The notes: generated from the letters alone by a model not told the origin. Numbered from the stretch's first letter, positions 11,901 through 21,391 are shown. The stretch is DNA of 35,856 nucleotides from Priapulus caudatus (GCF_000485595.1 NW_014577811.1:51538-87393); one strand, 5' to 3'. Translations and numbers: made by a program.

Positions 11901-14719
11901 CCAGGGCTCGAATTAACCGACGGCAACCCCTATCAATCGCAGTACTGCCCCTGAAAATCCAACCCAACCGACGGCAGTGACCTGCCTTTCCCTTTTCTGT
12001 AATTGCCGTCGGTACCTCTGGCTAGACTGTTTCGCGGCCGCACTGTTTGTCGCAGAGCGTGAGGCCGGATACCAGTCTACCCATCGGCAAAAACAATAAC
12101 GTGGCTTGCTGATGCTGCCAACCGCTTCCAGTAGACGATCGATAAATCGTGCGCCACTGCGCCTGTGTATGCCCGTGGTAGAACACAAATATTTAAATGC
12201 TGCACGTGGACTCGGCCCGCGCGCGATTTAAAGCGCGGAAAACGACGCTCGCGCAAGAACGGCCAGCTGTGATCTGTACGATGTGTAGCTTGCCAAGTGC
12301 AGTAAATTTAAAGAAATTTTAGTAGAATTCATACGATGACACAAAGTTTTCCATAACAATGGTCTGGGTCTGGGCTAGTGACAGTCATAGGTCAGGGCTA
12401 GTGGTTTTCCTCGTTACTAGGCCGATGGTCTAGTGAATAAAAAGTTATGTTGAAACCTGTTACTGTAACTTCCATTAGCAGCAGGGGGTACAAGAGGTCG
12501 GTGTTACGTGTAAGCTTACTGGGGGGGAAGACGATGTACATGTGGGCGTGAGCGGTCTGTACAGTACACGTAACCAAAAATTATGTTAAATGGGCGCTAC
12601 TATTTTGCTACATTAAAAGCAAGACCGATGTTGATGTAAGATTTTGCTTATGAGTTTCCTTTATTTACAATATGTGCCTTGGTGACCCTTCTTTAAATTG
12701 TGATGAGTTGCCTTGATATGCCTTTTAAACATTGCATCGGGCGTGCCCATCCTTTTAGAGAAAATTGAAGGCAATTCTCATTGGCCCCAAAAAGATTCCT
12801 TGCTCCTCCTCGTCGCTCCCTATTCGAGGCTTGCCTCACCTCCGGTCTGGGTGTCCCCACCGTGGCCCGCCACGGTGGCCTGGCCGCCACTCACGGATTG
12901 GCACATCCCCTGTGATTGCCGCGGCAGCTGCTGCTAGCTGGCGGTCCACTCGGCTCACCCTATATATAACACTGAAAGTGGTCAATGCACATATAGCTCA
13001 CAATAGTATACCTTATATAGCATATCTCGCGATTATCTATTCCTATTGATATTATGGTTCTCAGGAGACTGGCAAACTTCTTAAAGGACTTTTCCAGACA
13101 TTGTATCAGACATTTTATCGCGAATTACATACACAAGAACAAAAAACATACTGGATTTTATAACTAACGCACATCTTAATCACCTGCCACCTCTACAACG
13201 TACTGGATCACCATTATAAACCCTTCTAACACTTCGTGTACTTCTACACAATCCCTGATTTAGCTGACTAGATTTTACAGGAACTCTACTGTATTATGTG
13301 CTATCATGTACTGGCTAAACGTTGTCTATAGCCTTTTTAAGCTCATTATGGGTTTGGCTTCTTGATGGTATAAAACTTTCCTCTTTTTTACAGGCAAGGA
13401 TTCTTTCAAAAATTACGGACTTCTTCAAGCCAAAACCTCAAACATTACTAATTCCGTACTTTTCAAGCGACTCCCTCAAACTTCAAGGAACTTTTACAAG
13501 GCTGTGCGAACCATGTTAATTATTATATTCAGGTTTCTCCAAGACGCACGTATAGCCTGGCCGGCCCGCCAGGCAGTGAAAAAAATACCCGGGGAGCTCG
13601 GGGCGATTTAGCACCACGAAATGCCACACAGCAGCCCCGTTACTTTACAATACAGTTCATGCAAACAATTTTTAGAGTGCTATTTTTCATGCAACGCGAG
13701 CTGAAAGTACCAAGCCCACCGAAACTAAATTATATAAATCGTTCTTTTTTCCCTTGCCGCCAGCTATCGTCGAGCCCCGACATCTTAAATGCATCCACCT
13801 CTAACATGATTCCTATTTAGCGCCATGCTAATTTGCTAACTAGGACCGCTTAAAGCAGCCCGCCACTGCTTAATGAAAACGCTTGGAGAACGTATATGCG
13901 CATTTTTTATGCGAAATAAATTGTGTCAGCTCTGAGTCGGAATCTGGGCGAGAGATAGGCAGCTCGACCTAAATGATCGCTATTTTGCGTTTTCGTTATC
14001 ACGCAACATAAAGCATAAATTTATCAGTTCATTATCTGTACACGAAGAATCTAAACCATATCTAACGTAGGGTATGGATTAGTGTAGATAGGTAGGTAGG
14101 TAAATTAACAAAATTCGATGCTCTTAAGAATTGGCCCATTTCCATTTTTGCCAAAAGTGGCGTGGCTACGAAGATAAGCGTAAGCTTGGATGCCTCCAAT
14201 AGAGACGATGCAATCTCTCCCATAGGCTAACAATGTATGCAATTTGAAATCGGCGTAAAACAGCCGTTTCCGTTATCAGTTAGACCGTAGTAGCCAAATG
14301 TTGGACGGACGAGAACGGATAGTCCGGACAGCCAAGCGCCTCAGGCAATAGCTCACTCCTTGCGATGTCAAAGTGCGACTAAAAATCATTTCCCAAAATT
14401 TAGCACTGGGACCTTCATGGAGGCAGGTACAGGGATAACACAAGCGGAGAGTTTAAATGTTCAATTTATGTAGCCATATTTCTAAAGCACACGCAAGTTG
14501 TCGCTCTATCCCCCACCCAACATGTTTTGCCACAGCACAGTAAGATGACAATGCTGGAAATGTCTTATTGTTATATATATATATATACAAATAGAACTAC
14601 GAACTACGTGGACTCACGGCTTCCTCCCCTGGTCTGCGAGCTGGCTCGGTGGTGCCCCCTCTGGCACGGCCTCTTGCTCGCCCCCGAGCACGACCCGGGG
14701 CACCTGCCTGAGGATTCAT
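5791..14719 (-). CDS. piwi: PIWI-clade Argonaute, N-terminal half (copy 1), 8 exons
   Basis: PIWI proteins bind piRNAs and silence transposons, mainly in germline and stem cells. Exons in transcription order are 14719-14618, 12933-12840, 10725-10618, 8895-8678, 8403-8264, 7593-7409, 6343-6253 and 5902-5791. Phases match at every junction and the total is 1050 nt, 350 codons without a stop. Residues 1-34 are Arg-Gly/Arg-Ala rich. [14 protein letters not shown] and [10 protein letters not shown] (about 102-135) and [10 protein letters not shown] (about 240) are PIWI-family signatures. IIGSIVLT followed by [12 protein letters not shown] (about 305-325) is the start of the PAZ domain. Introns are GT-AG except the last donor, which is GC. 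The rest of PAZ, MID and the PIWI slicer domain are absent; a repeat abuts the end at 5783. Either the gene is truncated or the 3' exons lie outside the window. The family call is firm; completeness and function are not. Confidence 0.9.
6253..6343 (-). CDS. piwi: piwi copy 1, exon 7 (PAZ start)
   Basis: This 91-nt exon has a TTCCAG acceptor and an ACGAA|GTAAGA donor. It encodes [15 protein letters not shown] then [13 protein letters not shown], equivalent to the T-V-L-D-F-M ... L-(I/V)-G-x-V-V-L-T-(K/R) segment at the PAZ boundary. A run of seven G bases encodes Arg-Gly-Gly and is the same length in copy 2. Confidence 0.9.
6660..7336. mobile_element. 677-bp TIR transposon with TTAA target duplication
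   Basis: Near-identical inverted termini of about 128 bp (6660-6787 and 7209-7336) start AGGAATAATAGG. TTAA lies on each side (6656-6659, 7337-7340). It sits in the intron between piwi exons 6 and 7. Copy 2 has the same intron without it: at 34826 the flanks join as ACTTAAAAC with one TTAA, an empty site. There is no coding capacity. A TTAA target suggests piggyBac-type mobilisation, but the termini do not start with the usual CCC, so the superfamily is uncertain. Confidence 0.85.
7409..7593 (-). CDS. piwi: piwi copy 1, exon 6 ([10 protein letters not shown] motif)
   Basis: This 185-nt exon has a CTTTGCAG acceptor and a TCGG|GTGAGT donor. It encodes [21 protein letters not shown], and [11 protein letters not shown] followed by AHKIMR. 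These match the PIWI consensus G-x-x-Y-x-(D/N)-P ... NHRL-x-IWPG ... HK-(V/I)-(L/M)-R that leads into PAZ. Only the final 7 bp of this exon remain in copy 2 (34895-34901). Confidence 0.92.
7641..8021. mobile_element. 381-bp non-autonomous hAT element
   Basis: The element starts TAGTGATGTCACGATC and, read inward from the other end, TAGTGTTGTCAATCGG. It is flanked by a perfect 8-bp duplication GCATAAAT (7633-7640, 8022-8029). TIR sequence and 8-bp duplication fit hAT. Inside are repeated ATCATCGGTTG-type motifs. It lies in the intron between piwi exons 5 and 6. A partial relative lies at 21497-21622. Confidence 0.85.
8264..8403 (-). CDS. piwi: piwi copy 1, exon 5
   Basis: This 140-nt exon runs from the acceptor CTTTTGCAG to the donor AA|GTGAGT. 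It encodes [20 protein letters not shown] followed by VFNNLFK. The RKSDG-x-x-I-x-I-T-x-K pattern is the conserved PIWI segment after the FDG strand. The split Lys codon (AA|G) is completed by exon 6. Confidence 0.9.
8678..8895 (-). CDS. piwi: piwi copy 1, exon 4 (N domain, GTSG motif)
   Basis: This 218-nt exon has a TTTTTTTCAG acceptor and a GGAG|GTTTGT donor. It encodes [23 protein letters not shown] and [15 protein letters not shown], all strongly typical of the PIWI N-domain. It is the clearest family signature in the window. It ends on a codon boundary, matching exon 5. Confidence 0.92.
9224..10085. mobile_element. 862-bp hAT-like element nested in 9090-10290
   Basis: The termini are exact inverted repeats CAGTGTTTCCCCTG (9224) and CAGGGGAAACACTG (ending 10085), a common hAT-type end. 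The interior repeats GGCGAGT/GGGCGAG motifs. No clean 8-bp target duplication is visible and there is no coding potential. A similar GGCGA-rich fragment occurs at 15835-15905. Confidence 0.65.
9890..9985 (+). repeat. ~95-bp repeat with second copy at 10868-10955
   Basis: The motif GGTGCAATTTG...GAGACTCTTGAATC...TTTTCAAGTTGTCAAAAG occurs here and again at 10868-10955 in the same orientation. A short related stretch (TTTGGTGCATTCT) appears at 24248. The first copy lies within the nested hAT-like element. Confidence 0.6.
10391..10581 (+). repeat. ~190-bp dispersed repeat, copy A
   Basis: It runs from GTGTAAAAAATACACGGGGG through TTTTAGAGTGCTATTTTCATGCA to TTTTTTCCCCTGCT. Related copies are at 13573-13762 (same strand) and 16924-17127 (opposite strand). 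It lies just outside piwi exon 3. It is short, non-coding and present at least three times here, so probably MITE-like. Confidence 0.7.
10618..10725 (-). CDS. piwi: piwi copy 1, exon 3
   Basis: This 108-nt exon has a TATAG acceptor and an AAG|GTCTGT donor, entering and leaving in phase 1. It encodes an acidic linker ending in [10 protein letters not shown]. That resembles the segment before the GTSG motif in PIWI proteins, where the protein typically reads R-P-x-H-x-x-x-K-x-G. The split Gly codon joins exon 4 in frame. Confidence 0.8.
10726..12839. other. Intron 2 of piwi copy 1
   Basis: No coding region is seen. At 11907 CAGGGCTCGAATTAACC looks like the left end of a hAT-type element (CAGGGCTCGAAATTAA is a common hAT terminus), but I found no matching right end. 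The repeats at 10868-10955 and 11460-11473 lie here. Confidence 0.5.
11460..11473. repeat. Perfect palindrome CCGCGGATCCGCGG
   Basis: A 14-bp perfect palindrome in the second piwi intron, preceded by another CCGCGGATTT. No function is assigned. Confidence 0.5.
12840..12933 (-). CDS. piwi: piwi copy 1, exon 2 (variable linker)
   Basis: This 94-nt exon is flanked by a CAG/TAG acceptor and a GGAG|GTGAGG donor. It is Gly/Gln-rich (for example [12 protein letters not shown]) with no conserved motif, as expected of the poorly conserved PIWI N-terminal region. Phase 0 in and phase 1 out fit exons 1 and 3 exactly. The acceptor is ambiguous because of a (CAG)n run, so the high boundary could be 12933, 12930 or 12927, all in frame. 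This is the least certain exon. Confidence 0.65.
12934..14617. other. Intron 1 of piwi copy 1
   Basis: Apart from the ~190-bp repeat at 13573-13762 and a short (TA)n run near 14574-14587 I see no features. No second coding exon was recognised. Confidence 0.5.
13573..13762 (+). repeat. ~190-bp dispersed repeat, copy B (diverged)
   Basis: It shares GGGGCGATTTAG, TTTTAGAGTGCTATTTTTCATGCA and the C-rich end with copy A, but with many differences in the first half. It lies in the first piwi intron. Confidence 0.65.
14618..14719 (-). CDS. piwi: piwi copy 1, exon 1 (start codon, RG-rich)
   Basis: ATG at 14719-14717 opens 34 codons ending at a GTGAGT donor in phase 0. It encodes [14 protein letters not shown] repeats, the kind of Arg-Gly/Arg-Ala tract that in PIWI proteins carries symmetrically dimethylated arginines read by Tudor proteins. 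The start is chosen because it precedes the RG tract and is conserved in copy 2 (34922). Upstream, a pyrimidine tract plus CAG near 14780 could be the acceptor of a 5' untranslated exon. Confidence 0.85.
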
Positions 14720-15037
14720 TATCTACAAACTAAGTCGCGCGCTGGAGACGACAACGTAAAACGTTCTCAACCTGGACCTGGAAAAGAAGGTGCAGACTTA
14801 TAAACGTTGAATTACTAAACCGAATAAATATATTATCACACAGCATCGTTACTTTTTTAGTAGAAAGTAAAATGTTAGTGTTTGCATAGGTGTAAGCATT
14901 GTAGCTGTGCTAGACTTTGAACAGACAATAACTAACAGTAATCATTGAAATTTTTGGTGACACGAATGGTTCGAGGTAATGATAATCGAAGTTTATTTTT
15001 TCCATTTTAATTCTGCATGTGACACACATGGCAATCT
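14720..15037 (-). promoter_or_regulatory. Conserved upstream/5' UTR block of piwi copy 1
   Basis: This block is present almost unchanged upstream of copy 2 (34923-35236), so it was part of the duplicated unit. On the minus strand CTTCTTTTCCAG|GTCCAGG near 14780 looks like a splice acceptor and may end a 5' UTR intron. No clear TATA box position can be assigned. It is the best candidate for promoter and leader by position only. Confidence 0.5.
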
Positions 15038-16923
15038 CTAATCCTATTTTTCCCCCAATGGTGTCTTACAAGAGTGCTGATCTGCAATATAAGTTTAGTT
15101 CTAGTTGTAACCTAACCCCAATCATAAACTGGGTGCTTAAGCCTAGTGATCTGTATTCTGTAGACTGGTAAATTATCAACAATTTCCAGTTATTTTTTGC
15201 ACAACAACACGTGTGTGTACAAACAACTTTCTACTTCCTGTCTCAACCCAGTACCAGAACTCTAGTGCAACAAAAATTGGGTACAGGAATGGACCTTCGA
15301 TACACTGCCTAGAGTAAAGTGGTGTAAGAACTTTTTTAAGCTATAACTTCACACATGCATTAGCTAGCTTTTTGCATTAGCTAAGTGAGATTTTGTGTTT
15401 GTTTTTTTGGCCCAACAGTGTATAAAATTCCAGGAAACCACATAGACTGGCAGGATGGCGAGAAACTCTCGTTAACTTGTGCATTGGTGCAAAAATTTTG
15501 CGTAAAAATATTCATTTAATGCATTTTTACCCCTTAATTTTACTTTTACATTAACAAGTACGCACTGACATTGAGGAGCTCGCAAGATCATATTGACATA
15601 TATCTGTTACCAATGTAGTCTTTAAATTAATTAATAAAATATATTCTACAAGAAGGTAAATTTGTCTGAGGTAATAACAAATATGCCTAGTTTATTAAGC
15701 AGTTTATTCTATTTCTAAGGAAGCTCCGCGCGTCCCTCTCCAGGTTCTCGGTCTAGCATGTGTGAGGTAGTCACCTTAAGGGTAGCCGTCTGGTCACGTC
15801 GACAAATAACACGAACACTAAACCAGGGCCCTCGCTACCCACTCGCCAATGGCGAACAAATTAGTAATCTGGCGATTGAAAGTCTTATTTGGCGAAAAAA
15901 GTGACGAACGTAATTTTCCCGTAATAAACATGACCAGAAACACTCGATCATATTTTATCGTCGAAACAGCAAGTTTCTTTTTGCGTGCCGGCACATTCCC
16001 GGCGGCGGCGGCAGTTTCATTCCCGATTGCAGCTTTTTCCTCGATTGCGGGAAAGTTTCGCTGTCGGCTCTCTCATACGAGCGCGGTGCCCACCCCTAGA
16101 TATACAGCAATAACACACGACACGCGCGACTGTAACAATCAGTGCATTCGCCTCCCCCACCCCCACGTCCGTACTTCAATTAATCCGCCTCAGTAAGCAA
16201 GCACGAGCCACGATGTGCACAGACACCGGACGTGAGTAACAGGGGTGGGGGCTGCTTTTTTCTGTTTTTTTTTTCTTTGGCGTGAATGCGTGAGAATCGC
16301 GTAGAGCATGCGGGAGCGCGGGACGAATGGGTGCAGATGCGTGAGTCTCCCATGAACTGCGCAGTGTGAGACTTAGTAGGTCTGCTAACAGAGTAAGATT
16401 TAAACTAAAGGGTGAAATTTTATTTTTGGGGCGCATCAAATGCAGTCTAAGACATTCAAATGTTTTAAATTTGCTGGGAGACCCCCAGAACCCCTTCTAA
16501 CCTCTCCTCCCTCCGCGTCTGCCTGCAGAAACCACATTCGTGCCTACTGCACGCTTTGAATCCATCCATCATGTGCGTTTTTCCCCAAACTGTGCATTAC
16601 CACCGTTGTCTAATTTTCCCCGCTCAGAAGAAACGCCTGGGGTTTAAAAAAGCCTGTCTCCACACACGGCACGGCAACGGCGCTGGCAAAAAGTCAAATG
16701 ATTTTTACTACGCCTGTGCGTGCACGTGTGTGGTGCGCGGCGGCGTGCGTGCGCGTGCGTGTAGGTGTGTGTTTTGTGCGTGTACTGTGTGTGAGGTACT
16801 GTAAAAAGTAGTAAAAGCTGATAAGTACTAACTGGGTGAATATAGTCAGCTTTGATGAGCAGCTAATTTTTCTGGTTCAATAGCATCCCGAAGTTACAAA
16901 AGTATAGAGTATTATATGCATGC
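15038..16923. other. Intergenic sequence upstream of piwi copy 1
   Basis: No gene was recognised. There is a GGCGA-rich transposon-like stretch at 15835-15905 and a clipped GCCTGTCTCCACACACGGC terminus at 16649-16672, related to the 22776/29590 family. A short G/T/C-rich alternating patch lies at 16710-16795. Confidence 0.45.
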
Positions 16924-17127
16924 TGCAGGGGAAAAAATTTAATTTATTTTTCGGGGCTACTTTTACAAGTTCGTGTGCAGGAAAATAGCACTCTAAAATT
17001 TGGTTTGCATTGAACTGCTATGTAAATTTACGGGGGCTCTTTTTTGCATTTCCGGGCCTTTTTGCATTTCTTTTTGGCATTTCGAGGGCTAATTCGCCCC
17101 AAGCCCCCGTGTATTTTTTTCACTTGC
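16924..17127 (-). repeat. ~190-bp dispersed repeat, copy C (inverted)
   Basis: This is the reverse complement of copy A: it begins GCAGGGGAAAAAATT and ends CCCCCGTGTATTTTTTTCAC. The internal stretch GGCATTTC / TTTTTGCATTTC is locally expanded. Confidence 0.7.
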
Positions 17128-17277
17128 ATGTGCTGTGAAAACTCTTCTGTAAACTATTAGTATTACTGTAAATAACTATGTGTGTATAGTACTGTCTATA
17201 CTGTACTGCGCGCGTGCGTGCATGCGTATTGGCGCGTCAGATATCTGTAAAAAGTAGTTCTTTGTGACGGCCTACTG

Positions 17278-19422
17278 CAGGGTTAGACACTACCACCATT
17301 TTAGTTCATTAGTCCACTAGGACTGTAAACGAAAAAAATGTTACTAGTCCTTCCAAGATTCTACTAGTCCTGCGAAAAGGACTGCTTACTGGGCGCAGAG
17401 TCGACGTAGCATTGTTATTTTCTCAAGGAGGTAGGTGGGGTAAGGAGGGAGGAACCTCTTCTGCTAAGGGGGTACAGGGGTAATCTCCAGGGTGCAAGTG
17501 TTTGTCCACCAGAAAGGTTTTGTAAAAGACATGTACATTGATAAAATACATGTAACTTTGATATGGATCATAAAATTAAAACTTAACATAAATAAAATTT
17601 TTATTTGAAATAAAATGTTCGCGCCTCCTTTGAATGAGGAATCTGTGGATGCCGTCACCTTATCAACAGCAATGGAAATTTGGCCTCATCTTATAGCTGC
17701 AAACTGTTCCGGGCGCCTTGTATCGGGCTATCGCCGTAATAAACCTCTGGCAGGCCTTGTCCGGAAGGTAAGTGCTCCGACATCTAAACCCTTGGCCTTG
17801 TCAAGGCTAGCACAAGCTTAACGTCAATCGGTGTAGCCTGCCGTTTTTTTCCAATAGCATGTGGGGCATTTCTATGGGATTCCGCCCATTTACTAAATAC
17901 TGGATAGATGGCGCGCGTGCACTGAACGTATCACTGAAATAAACAATAGCGTCTAGTTACGAAGGGAAAAGCCGTAAATGGAGAAAACCGTAAATCAGAA
18001 TGCAAAGTAGAGTGAAAAAACATCTGGGAGGTAAAGCTGAATCTGGGCAACGTTACACGTACACGTACGTTTGCGTGCGTGTGCACGTACACGTGGTGCG
18101 TGCGTGCGTGCGCGTACGGTACACAGCATGGGCACACGTATCACAGTGCCGTGCGTCGGGGCACGGTACACAGTGTGTGCGTGCGTGTGCTTGCGTACGC
18201 GTAACGTGCGTGCGCACGTACACGACCAGCGTCGTGCATAGCACGTAAGCACGTGCGGGCGTGCGTGGCGTGCGCACGTACACGTGCGTGCGTGGGCACG
18301 TACCCTGTGTGCGTGCGTGCGTTGTGCACGTAGTGCGTGCCGTCGCATAGACACGTACACCGTGTGCTGTGTGTGTGTAGTGTGCGTGCGTGTGCAACTT
18401 ACACAGTGCGTGCGTGCCATAGACACGTACACTGTGTGTGTGTGTGCGTGCGTGTGGTGTGTGTACGTGCGGTGCACGTACACGTGCCTGTGCATGTAGC
18501 ACTGCCGTTCGTACGAGGGACGTACACTGTGTGCGTGTGCGTGTGCAACGTACACGATGCGCGGCGTGCGTGGGCACGGCACACAGTGTGTGCGGGCGTG
18601 TGGCACGTACACGTGCGGTGCGGGCGTGCGTGTGCACGTAACACGGCGTGCGTGGTGCGTGGCACGTACACGTGCGATGCGTGCGTGTGTGGCGCGCGTG
18701 TGGCACGTACACGTGTGTGCGGCGTGTGCAAACGCACGGCCATCCCTTTTTCGCCATTATCATAGACAGCGCACTGCGGTCCATCTAATTTATTTTCGCT
18801 GGCGATTTACGTTTGGGAAGGTGGAGGGCCGACGCCGTCTAAATAAGCTTCCACATAACAACCTTGATGTTAGTATTATAACTATTGGATAAGGAATGTA
18901 CCTACTAATTAGCTTCACTACTATTTGAATGGACGTGCTTCAAGTAACACACGCATGCGAATAAGTGGTGCGATGTAGAATAACCGTCCCTATGAGAAGC
19001 CGGTATAAACTGATTAGTTGCGTCCATTTCTAACAATGCAGACCGTTTGTATCTATCGTCAACCAAGCCTACTGTCAAAGCTTGTAGAGCTGGTCGTGGC
19101 CTCGCATGTTTAAACAATGTTTGTACGGCGTAAGGGTCTAGCAGCATGCTTAGAGCGTGCCTAGCGTCTACTGCTACTTGGACTAGCGTGTCTAACAGGG
19201 AAAACTTGTTAATGTGGACGAGCTTTATATTATAGTCTCTTTGGATCTTGGATGAGAGACGCTGCGCCGGGTAAATTCGATGGGAAATTGGGACGGTGAG
19301 GGACGTGTGCAAAATATAACTAGTCCCGCCGGACTAACTGGCTATGGGAATCTACTTAAGTGCGGCGTTCTGATTTTTTACTAGTCTCGACTAAACGGAC
19401 TAGCGTTAGTGTCGAACTCCTG
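17278..19422. mobile_element. Possible 2.1-kb TIR element carrying an alternating-base repeat
   Basis: The left terminus is CAGGGTTAGACACTA and the right terminus, inverted, is CAGGAGTTCGACACTA. Both are followed inward by ACTAGTCC-type motifs. A 6-bp direct repeat CTACTG sits immediately outside each end (17272-17277, 19423-19428). The ends resemble hAT termini, though 8 bp would be expected for the duplication. The minus strand has an unrecognised 135-codon frame (18905-19312). The centre is the repeat at 18050-18735. Confidence 0.5.
18050..18735. repeat. ~690-bp degenerate GTGC/ACGT repeat, alternating purine-pyrimidine
   Basis: It consists of irregular repeats of blocks such as CACGTACACGTG, GTGCGTGCGTGC and CACAGTGTGTGCG, roughly every 40-70 bp. 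The sequence is almost entirely alternating purine-pyrimidine, so it is a strong candidate for left-handed (Z) DNA. Many CACGTACACGTG blocks are near-palindromic. Long open frames on both strands here (for example minus 18053-18784) are Thr/His/Arg- or Cys/Val-rich artefacts of the repeat. Confidence 0.85.
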
Positions 19423-21154
19423 CTACTGACCAGCAAACAGTTGATGTGGAGAGGGGTTTTTAAGAGCAGACCATAAATTTGGTTAAAACAGTTCTGAGAA
19501 ATCACCTGAAAACATAAAGTGTTTGTGACATTCTAAACCATAAAATTAGGCCCCAAGAAGAAGATGTTTGACTTTGAAAGTGGCTAATTCCAGTGGTGTG
19601 CTAAAAAAGAATCAGGAAGAAATTATTCCTGCCAGCCAGTGAAAGAAAAAAAATTCAGACCAATTTGAATGTCTCTGTCAGTCAGTCAGAGTCATGCGTT
19701 GGTGAATCCATAGTGTTAGTAAAGTGTCTCAGTCATAGACGATGTGGTGAATAATAGTTTGTTTGCATTAAATAAGTGTAGTTGTCTCATCATATAAAAG
19801 TTTGTGAAAAAAAAATAAAAGAAAAGAAAAATTATTTATCGCCTGTTATCGCTGCATGTGCCATAAAATGTTAGGCTATCAGATGTGGCTAACAGGAATC
19901 CAAATTTGGCTAATGAAAATTGATCTGCTAATTGTTTGGCTACAGAAAAAAATAACCTAGCTAGGGCGGCTGCTAAACACCACACAAATAACACCACAGA
20001 ATATTCGCACGGTGCTTGCACCTTTAACCAGCCTAATACAAACAACATCTACGAATACTATACAGAATGTCTACAAACACTGACCGAATACGTAACCAAA
20101 CACAAGTAACCTCGTACCTTAATACCCGGATTGCAAAGTAGCTCGGTGAAGTGAGGGTGGTGGAAAGAAGGAGTATGGAAGGAATAGGTGTAGGAGACCA
20201 AGGGAAGATCACGAGCGCGAGTAAAACTGGACTATGCGGTTGAGAGGAAAAGGCCCGAGTATCTTAGCTTTGAGTTTAGCATCCACAGATGCGTTCGACT
20301 AATAAGTGTCGCAGGTGGCTTTTTGGCGGGTGACACCTATTGTCACTCGGATAATGTAGTGTGTTATTCATTGTGATTGCTTACGCGGCGTGGATAATAT
20401 CTGGAGAAGCCTGCGCTGTGTTACATTATGTCCATGATGCAACACACTAGCTTATCAGTGCACCGACCGAACATCAACTTCCAAGTACCAAACAGAAACA
20501 TGATTGCGTGAAGCGACCTGGAACGTGTAGGCCATTACGACAATGACGGTATTTCTGTTTTTAGGAAAGAGGCAGGGAGAACCCTAGCCCGACCAGGCTG
20601 TGCGACCGATTGTCTATACAGCCTGACACCCTTCCATACAAATCACCTCTGCAGATCTAGATGAATAACTCTGTATATCTCATGGAAAAAACTATTCTAT
20701 TACCACCTTTGACTTGCCTTGTTTGAAATATGAACATTAACTCACAGACTTTGTCCTGCTTCTAAACTAGAATGTATCTCTTAAATCATGGTATAATCTG
20801 CTAATTCTCACAGCATATCAACTTTCAAAGCAGCTTTCCATGATTGTTTACCCGCCATCTTTACACTGCGCATGCTCAACAGAAGAGACACGGAAAACCC
20901 GAAACAGAAAAGACTCGCTAGGAAATACTATAACAAGAGCCGCAGAGCGTCTGGGCTCATCTGAGGTCTGTTGCTACGGTTATAAACGTAACATTTAACA
21001 TTAAGCCGTGCGTAGTGACACCTTTGTTATGTGCAGATATGCAGATACGCAGTTGCGTACACATCATTTCAGCAACCTTCTGCATTCTGCATACCTCCCA
21101 AAGCCCATTGGTTGATACAAATCGCGTGCCTGAAACTCCTTTATGGTGCATTGT
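19423..21154. other. No recognisable gene
   Basis: No known protein motif on either strand. At 20852-20880 CCGCCATCTT and TGCGCATGC occur close together, resembling YY1- and NRF1-type promoter sites, but no gene is attached. At 19867-19965 TTTGGCTA-type motifs repeat irregularly. Confidence 0.4.
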
Positions 21155-21172
21155 GACCCCTAACCCTAACCC
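21155..21172 (+). repeat. Short telomere-like CCCTAA run
   Basis: GACCCCTAACCCTAACCC contains about 2.5 units of the metazoan telomere repeat. It is too short to indicate a telomere; at most an interstitial trace. Confidence 0.3.
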
Positions 21173-21323
21173 TTTTTTTTCAATTAATTGTCAAAATTAT
21201 TTGTTGTAATGTTATTAAATTGTTGTAAATAAATAATGTAAATATTTGCGTTAATTGGAAAAAAAGAGTTAAATGGATAAAGATAGAAAAATACAGAAAA
21301 CAGCTAAATAATAAAAAATCAGA

Positions 21324-21391
21324 TGGGATTCGATCCAACGACGACCTTTCAGCCGTGACGCCTGTGCTGTACGCGTTCGGCTATCCAGGCT
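21324..21391 (-). repeat. tRNA-derived sequence (possible SINE head)
   Basis: On the minus strand GGATAGCCGAACGCG resembles a degenerate A box and GGATCGAATCCC is one mismatch from the polymerase III B box GGTTCGANTCC, about 45 bp downstream. No full cloverleaf with paired acceptor ends could be drawn. It is therefore more likely a tRNA-derived SINE or relic than a working tRNA gene. Confidence 0.45.

Noticed and set aside
11913-12188. Minus-strand 91-codon frame in piwi intron 2
   Set aside because: No PIWI-like motif, no suitable splice phase and not needed to join exons 2 and 3, which already fit.
12713-13049. Plus-strand open frames near 12.7-13.0 kb
   Set aside because: Antisense to piwi exon 2 and without recognisable content; the high GC comes from the exon.
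17995-18892. Several long open frames on both strands (up to 243 codons)
   Set aside because: They lie in the GTGC/ACGT repeat and translate to Thr/His/Arg or Cys/Val monotony; repeat artefacts.
21155-21172. Telomere or chromosome end
   Set aside because: Only about 2.5 CCCTAA units with ordinary sequence on both sides.
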